From contig JBBMNZ010000007.1 in assembly GCA_037954325.1 (NCBI GenBank), forward strand, positions 9,856,001 through 9,920,000: a DNA stretch of 64,000 bases, read 5' to 3'. The notes below the pieces were generated by a model that was not told the DNA's origin, did no database searches, and was given only the letters and a program-made list of their open reading frames with translations. The translations under genes and the position numbers were made by a program. Below, in pieces: positions 1 to 10,568 of the stretch. Positions within the stretch are counted from its first letter, which is position 1; each line of letters opens with the position of its first letter. This stretch comes from Fistularia commersonii. Its lineage: Eukaryota; Chordata; Actinopteri; Syngnathiformes; Fistulariidae.

Positions 1-172
1 AAAACAAAAAAAAAAAAACTGTCACCCCTTTCCAGAGATCATTTTCGGTGGGGGGGATATGATCTCTTCATCGATGAGGCGTCCTTATTTGTTGGCTAAA
101 GTCGGTGGAAAATACCAAGGGCCGAAATAACGGAGGGCTGAAGACTGAGTCAGTTGGGTTAGCGGCTGTTTG

Positions 173-207
173 ACACACACACACACACATACACACACAC
201 ACACACA
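173..207. repeat. (CA)n microsatellite
   Basis: An AC dinucleotide run interrupted by one T substitution. Confidence 0.9.
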
Positions 208-527
208 AGTGCATCGCCTTTCCAGGAGAGAACAGGTGGTGTTATGATATCAGCGCTGTGCTTTAGCGGCCGCCCAGCACAAATGTTCATCCAAGCAGGC
301 CAGTTAGCGGTTACCGCAGCATCTGCTCGCCGGGAGGAATCCTCGCAGCGCCGCGTTCGAGGCCATCAATAACCCGGGTGAGTTTTCGGGGGAGAGGTCA
401 GGGGGGTTGGGGGGTGCACCCACGCTGTCAGGCCGTTGTGTAAACTCCACCCTCGGGCCGGGGTAGCGCAAGAAGATTTCTTTTTCTGCCCCATTTTACC
501 CACGATTCCCCATCACCAGCGAGACAG

Positions 528-551
528 CCAATGGGAAAGAGGGGGCGGGGC
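528..551 (+). promoter_or_regulatory. Possible CCAAT box plus GC box
   Basis: CCAAT at 528-532 is followed 8 bp later by GGGGGCGGGGC at 541-551, a spacing seen in TATA-less CpG-island promoters. A short frame MEDGADSCANANW starts at 619 and stops at once. This is only suggestive: no transcript start or downstream exon was identified. Confidence 0.25.
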
Positions 552-1234
552 TCAGGAGGTGGCGTAGGAAGACGAGGGGAGTGAGCAAGGGACGACGAAG
601 CCGGGCTGGACTACAGTAATGGAGGACGGAGCGGATAGCTGCGCTAATGCTAACTGGTGATGCGCTCAGGCGTCTTCATTTGGTTTTAGGCGGGTCGCTG
701 TGAATCATCGGTTACCACGGTAATGCTCGTCAGGCTTTTTCTCGCCGCTCCCGGTGAATCCCTGAGCTAACAGCGGCGACAGCTAGCTGCCCGTCCTCCC
801 TGTTTGTTTACCCTCAAAACCGGGTCTAGCGTAAACGCGGTCGCTCTCGTGATGCGTTCAGGTGTCTTCAGACAATGGGAGATGGGCGTACAGATTACAA
901 TGTTAATTATAATAAAGACTCGGACAGAGAACGTTCTAGCTTTTTCGTCTCCTTTCGCTTTGACGCTTTGATTTATGATCAAAAACCGATTCAGGGTTTT
1001 TGTTCCGGTGAGCACGGTGACGGGTTTGACGGGCCGTTCACGCGTTGGTCCGCGGGGACAACGGGATTGATTGACACGCACGCCGGCTCGCTATTAACCA
1101 CGGGACGTAATATGACTCGCGTCTGGTTAGCACTGGGGGGTGGCATATGTTGTTATTATTCCAAAGCAGCTGGTAGCTGGTTAGCATGACGCTGGACTGC
1201 TCAGAGAAGCTATGGATGGCTAAATCATCTGTGT

Positions 1235-1239
<5 letters not shown>

Positions 1240-1267
<28 letters not shown>
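1240..1267. repeat. (GT)n microsatellite
   Basis: An uninterrupted GT run of about 28 bp. Confidence 0.9.
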
Positions 1268-1525
1268 GTGGGGTTGGAGGTCAGACATCCCATAATCCAC
1301 AATAAAACATCGAGGAAGTTAAGGTACCATCATCACATGATCGGCGAGTCTCAATGTGGACAAACCCCCCCCCCCCCACTAACTGCCCTGCATTTTTATT
1401 TATCGACACCTGAGGTGATCAATATGTAATCTTAGAAAGTGTGTGTGCTGGTGTGTTAGTGCGTGCGCGCGCAAAACATCCAACGGCGTGTAGGAGGTTC
1501 ACTGGAAACCCCGAATTTGCTCAGA

Positions 1526-1690
1526 AGTGTGAATGAGAGAGTGAAAAGTTGTACATGACGTGAATGAATGGGTGAATGGCTTCAAGTCTCTCTTTGAATT
1601 GTTGTAAAAGTAACAATAATAATATTAATAATAATGGCGGTTGGCTTGTGGGTGTGGCCCCGCCTCTCGTCCAATGACAGCATAGAAATC
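1526..1690 (+). mobile_element. SINE-like element, 3' part
   Basis: Two degenerate copies of the element's internal unit (words such as GAATGAGAGAGTGAA) are followed by the conserved tail words GTGGCCCCGCCTCTCGTCC and CAATGACAGC. An imperfect AAT/ATA-rich tract sits inside. The tRNA-like head is missing, so this is a truncated copy. Confidence 0.7.
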
Positions 1691-4600
1691 CCCCCCCCCC
1701 CAACCCATTATTAAACCATGACAGACTTTTTCCTTCGCATCTCAAAACTCAAGCTTTAGCAAATTAGCGCGACGGAGGATGTCAGAGAATAAGAATAAGA
1801 AAACAAGCGGCGAAATGTAGCGCTGCATTTCCTTCGAGTGGCGCCGGGGGAAAAATAGAAGCAGCTGCCGACGGCGAAAGCCGGGGCGAGAGCTTCGGCG
1901 TCCGGACGAGAGAAAGGTGGCGGGAAAGAGAGCGAGAGAGTGAGCGGAGAGCACTTAGAGAGGGAAAAGGTTAATTGTATCTAAGAATACTTAGGACTGT
2001 TTGCATTTTCCATCTCTCACCAAGGCCCACCTCAAGGTTCCCTGACCTTTTGTTTGCTGCCTAATGAAACCAATGTAATAAATCACACCTCTTCCCTCTC
2101 CCTCGACTTGTGTATTTACCGCCGGCTGGAGTCGATGTGCCAGCTCTCCGTCTCCACCTCCTCCCCCCACCATTCCCTGCCTCCCTCCTTCTCGCTCTCT
2201 TCGGCGGACCCTCGGCCGGCATTAATAAAGCTGACACTCCAAACGGGGGAGATAAAGGGAAATGAAGATGGGAACCAGAGTCTCTCAATATGTGCACTTC
2301 ATCATATGTCAGACGGCCCCTGAAACAAGGGTGGAGGGGTGGGTGGGGGTGTCGAAAGAAAGCGGAGGATGAAACGAGGGAGGGGTAAGGTCAGGGCGCT
2401 GGTGGGTTTGCTGGAAGAAGAGGCCCGGCAGAGTTATTGGAAATAGTAAGCTAGTCAGAAACGTCCGCTGGACTGCCACAATGGAGTACAGCTTCTTGGC
2501 ATACCAAGCAAGAGAAGACTACATGCTAACATGTAGCGCTCTAGCATGTTTGTTTTTTTTTAAGTGCATGTTTCATTCTCTTGTTGAGTGACATGATGTT
2601 CTCAGCAGTCTGTTGATGTCACATTTGGGACCTCACCAGGGCAGGGGCGAAAAAAAAGTATAGGGTACCGGGTACTGTCCCTGATGGACGCCCCAAAAAA
2701 ATACCCGTTTGAGTCGGGCTGGACCTTTGTCACGCCATTAGAGCTGTTAGAAGAGCATGGTGGAGGGAGGTGAAGTACTCATAGGGTCCGCCTACTGCTG
2801 CAAGCCTTATGTGCGCCAAGCATCGAAAGAATCTAATAGAAACAAACACGACGCCAGGGACAGACGCTTATTTCTGACTGAACTGTTGAGCTCAAATTTG
2901 TAACTAACCCCCTTTCAGGAGAACCTTCTTAGTTGTGCGTTCCTACAGGCAGTGGGGGACCATGGTAGGGACCTGTGTGATGCTAGCATCTGCCACATGC
3001 ACCTTAAGCGCTACGCTCTAAAACAAACCCCTGAAGAAGAAGCAGAACAAGAAGACAACATGGACAACATGGAGGTGGAAGCTGCAACCTCAAGATCCGT
3101 CCAGATGTGTTTGTATCTTCTCCCCGTGCTTCTTCGCAGAAGAACCCGTTAGCTGTTCGCTAACGCCGGACCATTTTGGTCCAAATGTTGATATTCCTCT
3201 GCGAGCCCTGGAAACCCCTCTGAGGCGTTGCAGGCCAAAAGCACTTGGACCTCTTGGTCACTCCATTTCTTGCTGGTTTTGTCCATTTTGTTGCCAGAAA
3301 ACAAACAAAATGATGTATTTGGTGATTTTCATGGCTTATGAGTTCCACCAATCACTTTTGCCGCACGAGTTCCTATAGAATCGTAAAAAAAAGCTTTGGA
3401 GTAGGTGGTCCAAGATCCCTGGCCCCTGATTCCTGTGGCGTCCAACTGCAGTAAGAAAAGGCCCAGTTACTGAAAAGGTTCTTAATTTTGCAAAGAGTTC
3501 CTGCAGTGAAAGCGCGGCGAGAGAGCAAAAAAAGTCACGTTTGAGGGGGTCGCAGCGAGGCGGAGATTGCAGGGATCCACTTCTTCCTGCCACTGCTCTT
3601 CATGCGGAAAGCCATTTGGTGTTTGAGTATATATGGACAAGGTATGGCCATCTTTTGCAACAAACCTTCTCCTCCATGCACAACACTTGGGAACCGAGAA
3701 TACCTAGCCATTAGCGCATCTTTGTACTAGTTCAGCTACATGGAGTTCCATAGGTCCCCAAAACTGGACACTTGTCTGTTCTAGACCACGTCCACTTCCC
3801 GTTTTTGACCAGACAAGAGAACGTCAACATTTTGTTGGACATAAATGCTTCTAGCCTCGTTATATTGTCTACCAGCTAGCATGAGTTGCATCGCGGCTAT
3901 GTCGTGCTATGTTGGGGAGGAGGGGGGCAAAACAAAAACAGTTCTTCGTCATAAATAATAACAATGGAAATTGAGTTACTTGAATGATTTTTAGCTCAAC
4001 AGCTTTGGCTTTAGTTTGATTTTTTTTTTTTTCTTCTTCTTTTTCTTTTGCGCCCCGCGATCCATCGGGCTAATTAACACGCTCAGATATGAAATTACAT
4101 TTCAAACCCGGAGAAAGGGACGAAGCGCGGCGGCTATTTTAGAACATAATTACAGTTTCCGGGGGTCGCCTTTTTTTTTTTTTTTTCACTCTTCTCCTTT
4201 TCACTATTTTTGCATGAATGGTGATTAGTCTGATCCCTCCACCTTTCACGCCCTCTAGTCAGGAAGCGGGTGCATGGCACCTGATTATCGCGCTCCTCAT
4301 CTTCTGCAAGTTCCTCTTGCCGTCAGGGCCCGGCGCCGTCTCACCGCTTCTCCTCTATAGGAAGCATTCAGCAAACATCTGCGCATCCTCCACCGCTGCC
4401 AGCCCACAGAGGAAAACATATCTTTAATAAATCCGCCGTGTTTTCACAAAAGGAAAAAGGAAGGCAGACAGTTTGTTTGCTGCAGCAGATTTTACAAAAC
4501 TGCCCACCAGTAATTAACAAGTGGGTGAGAAGCCGACGGGGAAGACAGATCCTCAGTAGCTTTAATTGGAACAACATCTCACACCGTGAAGAAGTGTTGT

Positions 4601-4981
4601 ACTGCTCCATTCGGCGGTGGCGGCCCTCCGCTCGCCCTTCAAGCCTCCCCATGTTTGGCATTTCCCCGCTTCGCCGGCGAATCGGAAGCTCAATTACATT
4701 TTTTTTCCCTTACACTTCTCGCCTCTCTGCCCTCTCCGAATTAGAGTGGTATTAATTAGGGGTTAACGGACGTGGGGGAGGGAGGTCAGGGGTCGCTCAC
4801 AGCGGTCGCATCGACACCATACAGGCGGCGGGCCTGGGATCTGGGATCTTAGTTTGGGGTTCGGAGCGAGGGGCGGACATTTTTCTCGGACGCTCTGAAG
4901 CAGGGGAGGTATCTTAAACTTGTATGCTCGAGATGGAACAGTGACGGACTGATGCCTTTCTGTTCTGAATGTCCCTATATG
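1691..4981. other. Unique sequence, no gene recognised
   Basis: About 3.3 kb without a recognisable gene. Homopolymer runs include C at about 1690, T at about 4020-4032 and T at about 4171-4186. The parts at 2200-2320 and 4060-4750 contain homeodomain-type words (TAATTA, TTAATTG) in unbroken non-repetitive sequence, which could be conserved non-coding DNA; only cross-species alignment could show that. At 2640-2780 the words GGGTACCGGGTACT and GGACGCCCC resemble decayed hAT-type ends, but no matching end or duplication was found. Confidence 0.4.
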
Positions 4982-5071
4982 TTAACCCTCATATTATGTT
5001 AAGGGTCAATTTGACCCATTTTACCCATTGACCCAATGGGTCAAATTGACCCTTAACATAATGAGGGTTAA
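4982..5071. mobile_element. Palindromic piggyBac-type MITE
   Basis: A 90-bp near-perfect inverted repeat is bounded by TTAA on both sides. Each arm starts TTAACCCTCAT, continues into GTTAAGGGTCAATTTGACCC, and meets near the centre at about 5026. TTAA flanks plus CCCT termini are hallmarks of piggyBac-superfamily elements. There is no room for coding sequence, so it is non-autonomous and could fold into a long hairpin. The termini resemble those of the MITEs at 8551 and 47417, but the interior differs. Confidence 0.75.
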
Positions 5072-5097
5072 AGAGAGGATTAATGTTTCTATGTCGA

Positions 5098-5289
5098 CAA
5101 AAGACCTATGAATGAGAGGGTGAATGTTCCTACACCACCTTTTGACATGTGAATGAGAAGGTGAACGGTTGTGTGTCTCTTGATGTGGCCCTGGTATCGA
5201 TCTAGGATGAACTCCACCTCTGGCCGATGAGGCTCAAGCCCCACTGCGAGCCCGACCGCAGAAAGAATGAATGAAAGAATGAACACCAC
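5098..5289 (+). mobile_element. SINE-like element, 3' half
   Basis: Two internal units (GAATGAGAGGGTGAATG) are followed by the tail (GTGGCCCTGGTATCGATC, then AACTCCACCTCTGGCC) and a short (GAAT)n end. It lies 26 bp downstream of the palindromic MITE. The tRNA-like head is absent. Confidence 0.75.
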
Positions 5290-5702
5290 GTGTTCAACTG
5301 GCGCTCAGTCGCAGTTATTAAGTACCTGGATTAGCAGTCAACCCACAGAGACTTCCTGTTAAACAGGAAGTCACGCTTCTTCTGTGTGACACGGCTCGAT
5401 TCGCGTATCGGACTGAACACCGCCGTCCGGGTGGCCATTTTGAGCGGGCTAGGAGCGTAGCGCTGCAGCTCGGAGTCGGTCTCCCTCCCCTATGACATAA
5501 CGGATGCTTCAGCCAAAAAGCTGCTCCCCTCAGCTCGTACATCACCGGGGAAAAGGTCAGGGAACGGCGCCCTCCTCAGACAATGGAGCCCCGAAAGGGC
5601 ACACATAAGAAATTGTGAATTGTCTCTTGTTACCCCCCCCCTCCCTTGCACACACACACACACACACACACTATGATGTGCATTCTGCATCTGCAAAACA
5701 GG
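5290..5702. other. Unique sequence with a (CA)n tract
   Basis: No gene recognised. A (CA)n run lies at 5649-5671 just after a C-rich tract. The sequence AACTTCCTGTTTAACAGGAAGT near 5350 is a short perfect palindrome containing two ETS-type GGAA cores; its role is unknown. Confidence 0.4.
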
Positions 5703-5850
5703 CCAATGCGTCAGACATTTGTATCATATCTTAGGCTCCGCCCCTTTGCCATTCTAGCAAGGACAGCCCCGTGGGAATTTGGGTGACGGGAGCCAATCAC
5801 CTTCTCTCCACCAAATCACTTCCTGTCCTCTTTCCATCCATCCATAAAAC
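5703..5850 (+). promoter_or_regulatory. Promoter-like block: CCAAT, GC box, TATA-like
   Basis: CCAAT occurs at 5703-5707 and 5793-5797, a CCGCCCC GC box ends at about 5744, and a TATA-like ATAAAA lies at 5844-5849. A pyrimidine-rich leader with no ATG follows until the first ATG at 5966. Order and spacing fit an RNA polymerase II promoter on the + strand, with a start expected near 5875. Each motif is individually common, so this remains an inference. Confidence 0.3.
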
Positions 5851-5965
5851 CTCCTCTCTGGTCTTCCTCCAGACCTCCACCACCTCCATCCTTCCACCCA
5901 GATCTTCTCCACCCCTCCAAACCATCTCAGCCTGACTTTTATATCAAGAACTTCTGCCGCCTCTG

Positions 5966-6061
5966 ATGGACTCCTTCCTGGTTCCCTCCGTCCTCCTCGC
6001 TTCCAACATCTTCATTTCTGCCTACTATCTTCTCCTCAGCGTCTCCTCCGTTATATTATGA
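5966..6061 (+). CDS. Short hydrophobic ORF, cut off at a SINE-like array
   Basis: A 31-codon frame begins at the first ATG after a promoter-like block and ends in a TGA that overlaps the first bases of the SINE-like array at 6056. The peptide starts MDSFLVPSVLLASNIF and is almost wholly hydrophobic, like a signal anchor or membrane segment. I do not recognise it. It may be the start of a gene whose original continuation was replaced by the SINE insertion, or chance: C/T-rich DNA often encodes Leu/Ser-rich hydrophobic peptides. No splice donor is visible before the stop. Confidence 0.2.
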   Translation: MDSFLVPSVLLASNIFISAYYLLLSVSSVIL

Positions 6062-6725
6062 ATGAGACAGGGTGAATGTTAGATTATCTCTACATGACAG
6101 AATATGAGAGACTGAAAGTTTGCAATTCTTTCTATGACGAATGAATGAGTGAGTGAATGTAGCTTGTCCATATATGATGTGAATGACTGAGTGGAAGGTT
6201 GTGTCTTTAAATGATGCGTGATGAGAGAGTAAATTAATTTTATGTTTCTATATTTGGTGAATGAGAGTGAATGGTTGTGTGTGCATGATGAGTGAATGAA
6301 TTTTAAATTTCTACACGTTTCTATATGGCTGATGAATAAATGAGTGAGTGAATTGTATGTCTCTGTATGACATGATATGACACACTGCTGTGCGTCACTA
6401 TAACATGAGGGAGTGAGTGAGTGAGTGGTTGTGTTTAAATGATGCGTGATGAGAGATTGAATGAGTTTTAAATTTCTATTTGTTTCTATATGGCTGGCAA
6501 ATGAAGGAGTGAATGGTTGTTTGTGAGAGAATAGTTTTATCTCATTATATGACGTGTAAATGAGAGGGTGTGTGTTTGTCTCCATAGACATATGAATGAA
6601 TGAGTGGTTGTGTGTCTCTACCTTGTGATTGACAGGTGACCAGTCCAGAGTGAACCCAGCCTCTCGCCCAATCGCAGCTTAGATAATAAATGAATGAATG
6701 AATCAATCAATCATTGAATGAATGA
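6056..6725 (+). mobile_element. SINE-like element with expanded internal minisatellite
   Basis: The segment consists of degenerate ~41-bp units built from the words GAATGAGAGGGTGAATGG and TATGTCTCTATATGA, some truncated, from 6058 to about 6625. They are followed by the conserved 3' part (GTGATTGACAGGTGACCAG, CCTCTCGCCCAATCGCAGC) and a (GAAT)n tail. A normal copy holds one or two units; here there are more than ten. The head is absent. The 170-codon minus-strand open frame across it is an artefact of the repeat lacking stops on that strand. Confidence 0.8.
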
Positions 6726-7807
6726 TCTGCAATCGCTCTAACCAGATCTTATAACCACAAATCAAACGCAGTCATGTCGAAAATGCGTCCTGATGGCCTT
6801 TGAGCCGACGGCCCTGCTGCCAGATGTTCGGTCCCACCTTCGATTGATTTCCGCTAACAGCTATTATCGATCCGTGATTGGAAAAAAAAAAAAAAAAAAA
6901 GGATTCTGGTGGACTGTAGAAGCGTTATTCCTGGCATGGAAGTTGTTTCTCCACGGATCGTCATCGGCCGCTCTCCCACCCCCATCTATGGACGACTTTA
7001 TCCGGAACAAAAGCTACGGCGCTAAGAATGTAGCGGCGGCGGTGCAGGTATGATGTTTAAATCCCGGCCCTGCTGAACTCAGCAGACCTCACCGCTGGTG
7101 TTTTTCCTCAAGCAGGTTCCTGACAATGAAAAATGGATGCTCTCTCATGTGCGGACTGTGTAAGGGGGGGGGGGGGGGGGGGGGGTTGCCGGGGACGATT
7201 GCCGGTTGCCGTGGCATCGGATGTAGAGCATCAGGAGCGTAGCTGGGTAAACCGCCTGCTCTGGAAGTTAACTTAGAGCTCCCCTGCCTGCTATTCCTGA
7301 TCAATAGCATGACCACCACCTGCCCCCACCCTAACCCGGCTTCACACACACGTGTGTGACCGCCCACCTGCGCTTCACATAATCGCCACGCCGCCTAACA
7401 GATGGGCAGGAAGTGTTGAAGCCCTTTGCAGCCATTCCACCGCCGACGCCGGCGCCTGGAGGCGTCGTAAGATTTATGGCTGATGGACATTTTTCTTTTC
7501 TTTTCCGCGCGCGCTTTTCCGTGTTCGTGCTGATGTCAGCCGGAATTAAAAAAAAAAAAAAAAAAAAACACAACTTCATCCCTGCGTTACGCTCCCTCTC
7601 TCGCCGTGATTAAACTCCTCTCGTGAGGACCTCCCGACCTCATCAGCAACCGACGGGGAAGACAATTGCGTTTCGGCAATGCACGAATTGAATGCATTCA
7701 CGGCGGCTCTTCAGGAATGGATAAAAAAGGGAGGTAGGAGACGAGGTGGATTAGAAAATATGATAAACAACCGTTTTCATTCGCTGCTCAGCGTTTTCCA
7801 GGTGCAG
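6726..7807. other. Unique sequence with homopolymer runs
   Basis: No gene recognised. It holds an A-run at about 6882-6900, a G-run at 7164-7185 and an A-run at about 7547-7568. Open frames here owe their length to GC richness and homopolymers. Confidence 0.4.
7164..7185. repeat. G22 homopolymer
   Basis: Twenty-two consecutive G. It could form a G-quadruplex and its length may be unreliable in an assembly. Confidence 0.85.
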
Positions 7808-7930
7808 GAGCTCCGGTTAGCGCTTCGGCCTCGTGACAAGAGAGTCCACGGTTGGTTTCGCAGGAGGTTCATCGGAGACTTTGTGAATGAGAGAGCCAAT
7901 AGTTGTATGCCTCTGTATCAGACGTTCCGA
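7808..7930 (+). mobile_element. SINE-like element, internally deleted
   Basis: The tRNA-like head is recognisable (GGTTAGCGCTTCGGCCTCG, then a degraded B-box-like GGTTGGTTTCG) and joins directly to one internal unit (GTGAATGAGAGAGCCAATAG). The middle and tail are missing. Confidence 0.55.
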
Positions 7931-8461
7931 AATTTAGGGTCCGACACCGCAGGATGTTTTTCTAGAACTCTCCTGAGGTGATTACGATAGTTGCCGTCTG
8001 ACACGGAGGACCTGCTGGATGAAGTACCAACTGAGTGCACCTTAAAGATGGCTTTTCATTCAAGGACGTTTGCTGAGACTCTTGCTAGCCCTGATGGACG
8101 TGCCAATGCCGCGCGCGACACACCTATGCAAGCAGACTTTCTCCGCACTGACATACAGGAGAACTTCGGCTTACGAACACCCGTTATCGTCGACGAAGCG
8201 GCAGAGGTTTTGATCAAATTGAAACAAACTCAATTTTCAAACAAAGTCAAAGGCTTTTCTGGGTTCTGGCGTTGTAGCATAGCGACGGTCATGCGTGCTA
8301 CTCCGCATTAGTCACATCGTTCCTTGTTGTGTTCTACTGTTATTACACATTGTGCTTTTTTCAGGAAGTTAGCCCTCATTGTGGGTCCCAAAAAGTGCTA
8401 GTGCTAGCGGTGTTGAGAAGATGTTAAGAATTAGGGATCCAAAGAAGGAAAAAAATAGCTT
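7931..8461. other. Unique sequence with one unrecognised open frame
   Basis: An open frame runs to a stop at 8311; the first ATG is at 8048 and would give 87 codons. It contains no motif I recognise and no promoter or splice context. It is probably chance or an old element fragment. Confidence 0.3.
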
Positions 8462-8550
8462 GTGGCGGACGCTAAAGGGTGTTGCCTCCCACCCATGAAG
8501 GGCTGGGAGGCGTGTTTAGTGTTGTTTGTTTGTGTTTCTTTATTAGAATA

Positions 8551-8815
8551 TTAACCCTTGTGTTGTCTTGCGGGTCAAAAGTGACCCACTACCATGTTTA
8601 GCTGTCAAAAAAACACCTTAACCTATTTTTTTTTCAACTTGAAATTTTATGATTTTTCCTAAAGAGACCCCATAATTAGAAAAAGTGATACTTCTTTTTT
8701 GTTTATGTTTCCATGTGGGCTGTACACCACTACGGTACAAAGATTGTCTTACGGGTCGTTTTTGACCCGTAGGACAAGGGGAGTAAACACAATGTTAAGA
8801 TCGCACGAGGGTTAA
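8551..8815 (+). mobile_element. piggyBac-type MITE, copy 1
   Basis: 265 bp bounded by TTAA on each side, with termini CCCTTGTG at the left and the inverse of CCCTCGTG at the right. Subterminal inverted words are GGGTCAAAAGTGACCC at the left and GGGTCGTTTTTGACCC at the right. It is inserted in the gypsy leader. A second copy in opposite orientation lies at 47417-47680 with about 20 differences by eye. No coding capacity. Confidence 0.8.
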
Positions 8816-8858
8816 ACTCCTCCACGCCTCCCCCATCTTTTCTCAGCGAAACACGACA

Positions 8859-9340
8859 TTGTTGACCCCGAGCATTTCCAACTCAGAGGACATGTGCGAC
8901 GCTACCTCGGCTACGTCGCCCCAACTCGCTCAACCGGCCCTGCTTGTCACGGCCGTCCGGCTGCCGGAGTTTTGGCAGAGCGACCCGGTCGCTTGGTTCC
9001 AGCACGCGGAGGCAATTTTCCACCTGCGTGGAATTTTATCAGAGGATGACAGATACTTCTTGGTCGTCGTGGCTCTGGACCAGCAGACCACAAGGCGGGC
9101 CGTGGAGTTGTTGCGCGACCCTCCGCAGCGTGGTAGATATGCTGTGTTAAGGGATTTCCTGCTTTGGAGGTACAGCCTGTCCGCCAAGGAGCAGGCGGAC
9201 AGGCTGCTTTTAATGTTTCCATCTGGGAGAGGGGTCTGCCGCGGATCTTATGGAGAGCATGTTGTCGGTGCTCGGGTCCGATGATGGAGGGTTCCTTTGA
9301 AAACATGTTTTTCTGCGTCAGCTTCCGGCCACGGTACATG
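8859..9340 (+). pseudogene. Gypsy gag pseudogene
   Basis: The frame from the ATG at 8859 includes RLPEFWQSDPVAWFQHAEA, which matches the conserved N-terminal core of Ty3/gypsy Gag. It is followed by LRDPP and a short helix-rich stretch ending ADRLLL. Around 9222 the reading frame shifts; the next frame continues with Gag-like LMESMLSVLGSD and LRQLPA, interrupted by a TGA at about 9298. Gag would form the particle shell of the retrotransposon. There is no zinc knuckle because the element jumps to integrase sequence soon after. Confidence 0.7.
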
Positions 9341-9384
9341 CAATCCCGGTGAACTCCCGACTACAGCGGCCTACACCTACACTG

Positions 9385-9740
9385 ATATGGCACCGGCAAT
9401 GATGGTGCACCGTACAACGGCATACCGCCCTCAGGTTAACGGCTTGTGCGAGCAGTTTCACCTGCACCTCAAGGTGGCGCTATGGCCCACGCTTGGTTGA
9501 CAACTGGGTCGACTGTTTGCTGTGGGTCATGCTGGGGCTGCGTTCCGCCCTTACGGACAACCGCGACTTTTGTACGATGGACCCTTCCTGGTGCCAGAGG
9601 CATGCCCTAAGAGTGGGAGAGGAAGTTGTGTCTCCTTTCCAGGTTCCTCGCCGGGGTCGTCCTTCGTCCCTTCGAGGGACATCAGCGAGTACAAGTGCTG
9701 GCAAGAAGAGAAAGAACAACAGAAACAGAACAATTCTGAA
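9385..9740 (+). pseudogene. Gypsy integrase C-terminal fragment
   Basis: TTAYRPQVNGLCEQFHLHLK (about 9409-9468) matches the end of the integrase core of Ty3/gypsy elements, which usually reads TAYHPQ followed by NG and ERFHR. It contains the position of the last catalytic acidic residue, here Glu in CEQF. After a frameshift near 9490 comes WVDCLLWVMLGLRSA, the next conserved block, and then YDGPFLV, which resembles the start of the C-terminal domain. The pieces lie in at least two frames, so this is a dead fragment. Confidence 0.7.
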
Positions 9741-9760
9741 GGTTAGCTTTAATTCCTTTC

Positions 9761-10254
9761 TCTAGTTTTCCCAGAAATAAACCCATAAAAAGTTTCTAAA
9801 GAACACGGGATGATTTGAGGTCCGGAGAACGGATCAATCAAGTTTGATTTCAACGGGAAACAGTGATTCGGTTGGCGAGACCTAGTCAACGAAAGGATTG
9901 AAGTTGCGAGCCTGACAGATCGCTTCTAAACGTGGAGTATAATCTCCAAAATTAAAGCCAGAATTGACTGGCTGTGCTGCCAGCGTGTCGCCATCCCATC
10001 TCATTAGGTGAGATAAACGCCAAAACGCAGCGGCAGCCAAAACATACATTTGCACTCCAGCAGTGTTCACATGTTTAGGTGGTGCCGCGGTTTACGGCTG
10101 TTACTCCGACGGATTGTTCTGCTAACGTGCAAAAAAACATCATATCACGGTCGTCAGGCTGTTCTTTTGTGCTGGCGCACGTGTTGCATGCTTTATTAGT
10201 GCACGAGTCCTCTGCGCACGTTTTCTAATGTTTGGGGTCACCAGTCTTTGTCAT
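9761..10254. other. Unique sequence, nothing recognised
   Basis: No gene or repeat identified. The part at 9940-10060 is unbroken and non-repetitive. Confidence 0.4.
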
Positions 10255-10568
10255 CCATGACAGGTGAATAAGAGGGTGAATGGTTGCTTGTTTTTAGATG
10301 ATGTGAATGAGTGAATCATCTATATAATGTATGTTGTATTTCCCCAGTATAAGCAGCTCAGATAATAAATGAATGAACCGCTATCAAAGACAGTGAATGA
10401 AAGAGTGAATGTCTCAATATCACATGTGAATCAGAGGGTGAACGGTTGTATGTCTTTCTATGACGTGTGAATGAAAGGGTGAATGTATAAGCTCCAGCAA
10501 CCTGATTGTAGGAGAAGCAGTTTTGGGAATGAATGAATGAATGAATGAATGAATGAATGAATGAATGT
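10255..10568 (+). mobile_element. SINE-like element, minisatellite part and tail
   Basis: About five ~41-bp units (GAATAAGAGGGTGAATGG and similar) are followed by a (GAAT)n tail at about 10528-10567. An early tail-like stretch at 10340-10380 suggests two fused copies. Confidence 0.7.

Larger units (their letters stand above)
1..1525. other. Unique GC-rich sequence, no gene recognised
   Basis: The stretch is rich in CpG between about 250 and 1100 and carries a CCAAT/GC-box pair and two dinucleotide tracts (listed separately). A GGTGAGT at about 377-383 could be a splice donor of a non-coding first exon, but no coding exon can be tied to it. Open frames in both directions (up to about 104 codons) have no recognisable domain and overlap each other antisense, as expected for GC-rich non-coding DNA. 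Confidence 0.4.
8462..9760 (+). mobile_element. Ty3/gypsy LTR retrotransposon remnant
   Basis: A non-coding leader (8462-8858, interrupted by a MITE) is followed by a Gag fragment and then directly by the end of an integrase and a short C-terminal tail. Protease, reverse transcriptase, RNase H and most of the integrase are missing, so one large internal deletion removed most of pol. Frameshifts and stops break both remaining parts. Clear paired LTRs were not found. The element cannot encode any complete protein. Confidence 0.7.

Noticed and set aside
2640..2780. Possible hAT end (GGGTACCGGGTACT)
   Set aside because: No opposite terminus and no 8-bp duplication could be found.
6079..6591. 170-codon open frame on the minus strand
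   Set aside because: It runs through the SINE-like minisatellite; units of about 41 bp lack stops on that strand, and the peptide is a degenerate repeat rich in His, Ser and Thr.
7991..8311. Unrecognised frame next to the gypsy remnant, considered as a gene
   Set aside because: The frame's beginning is not an ATG; from the first ATG at 8048 it has 87 codons, with no motif, promoter or splice sites.
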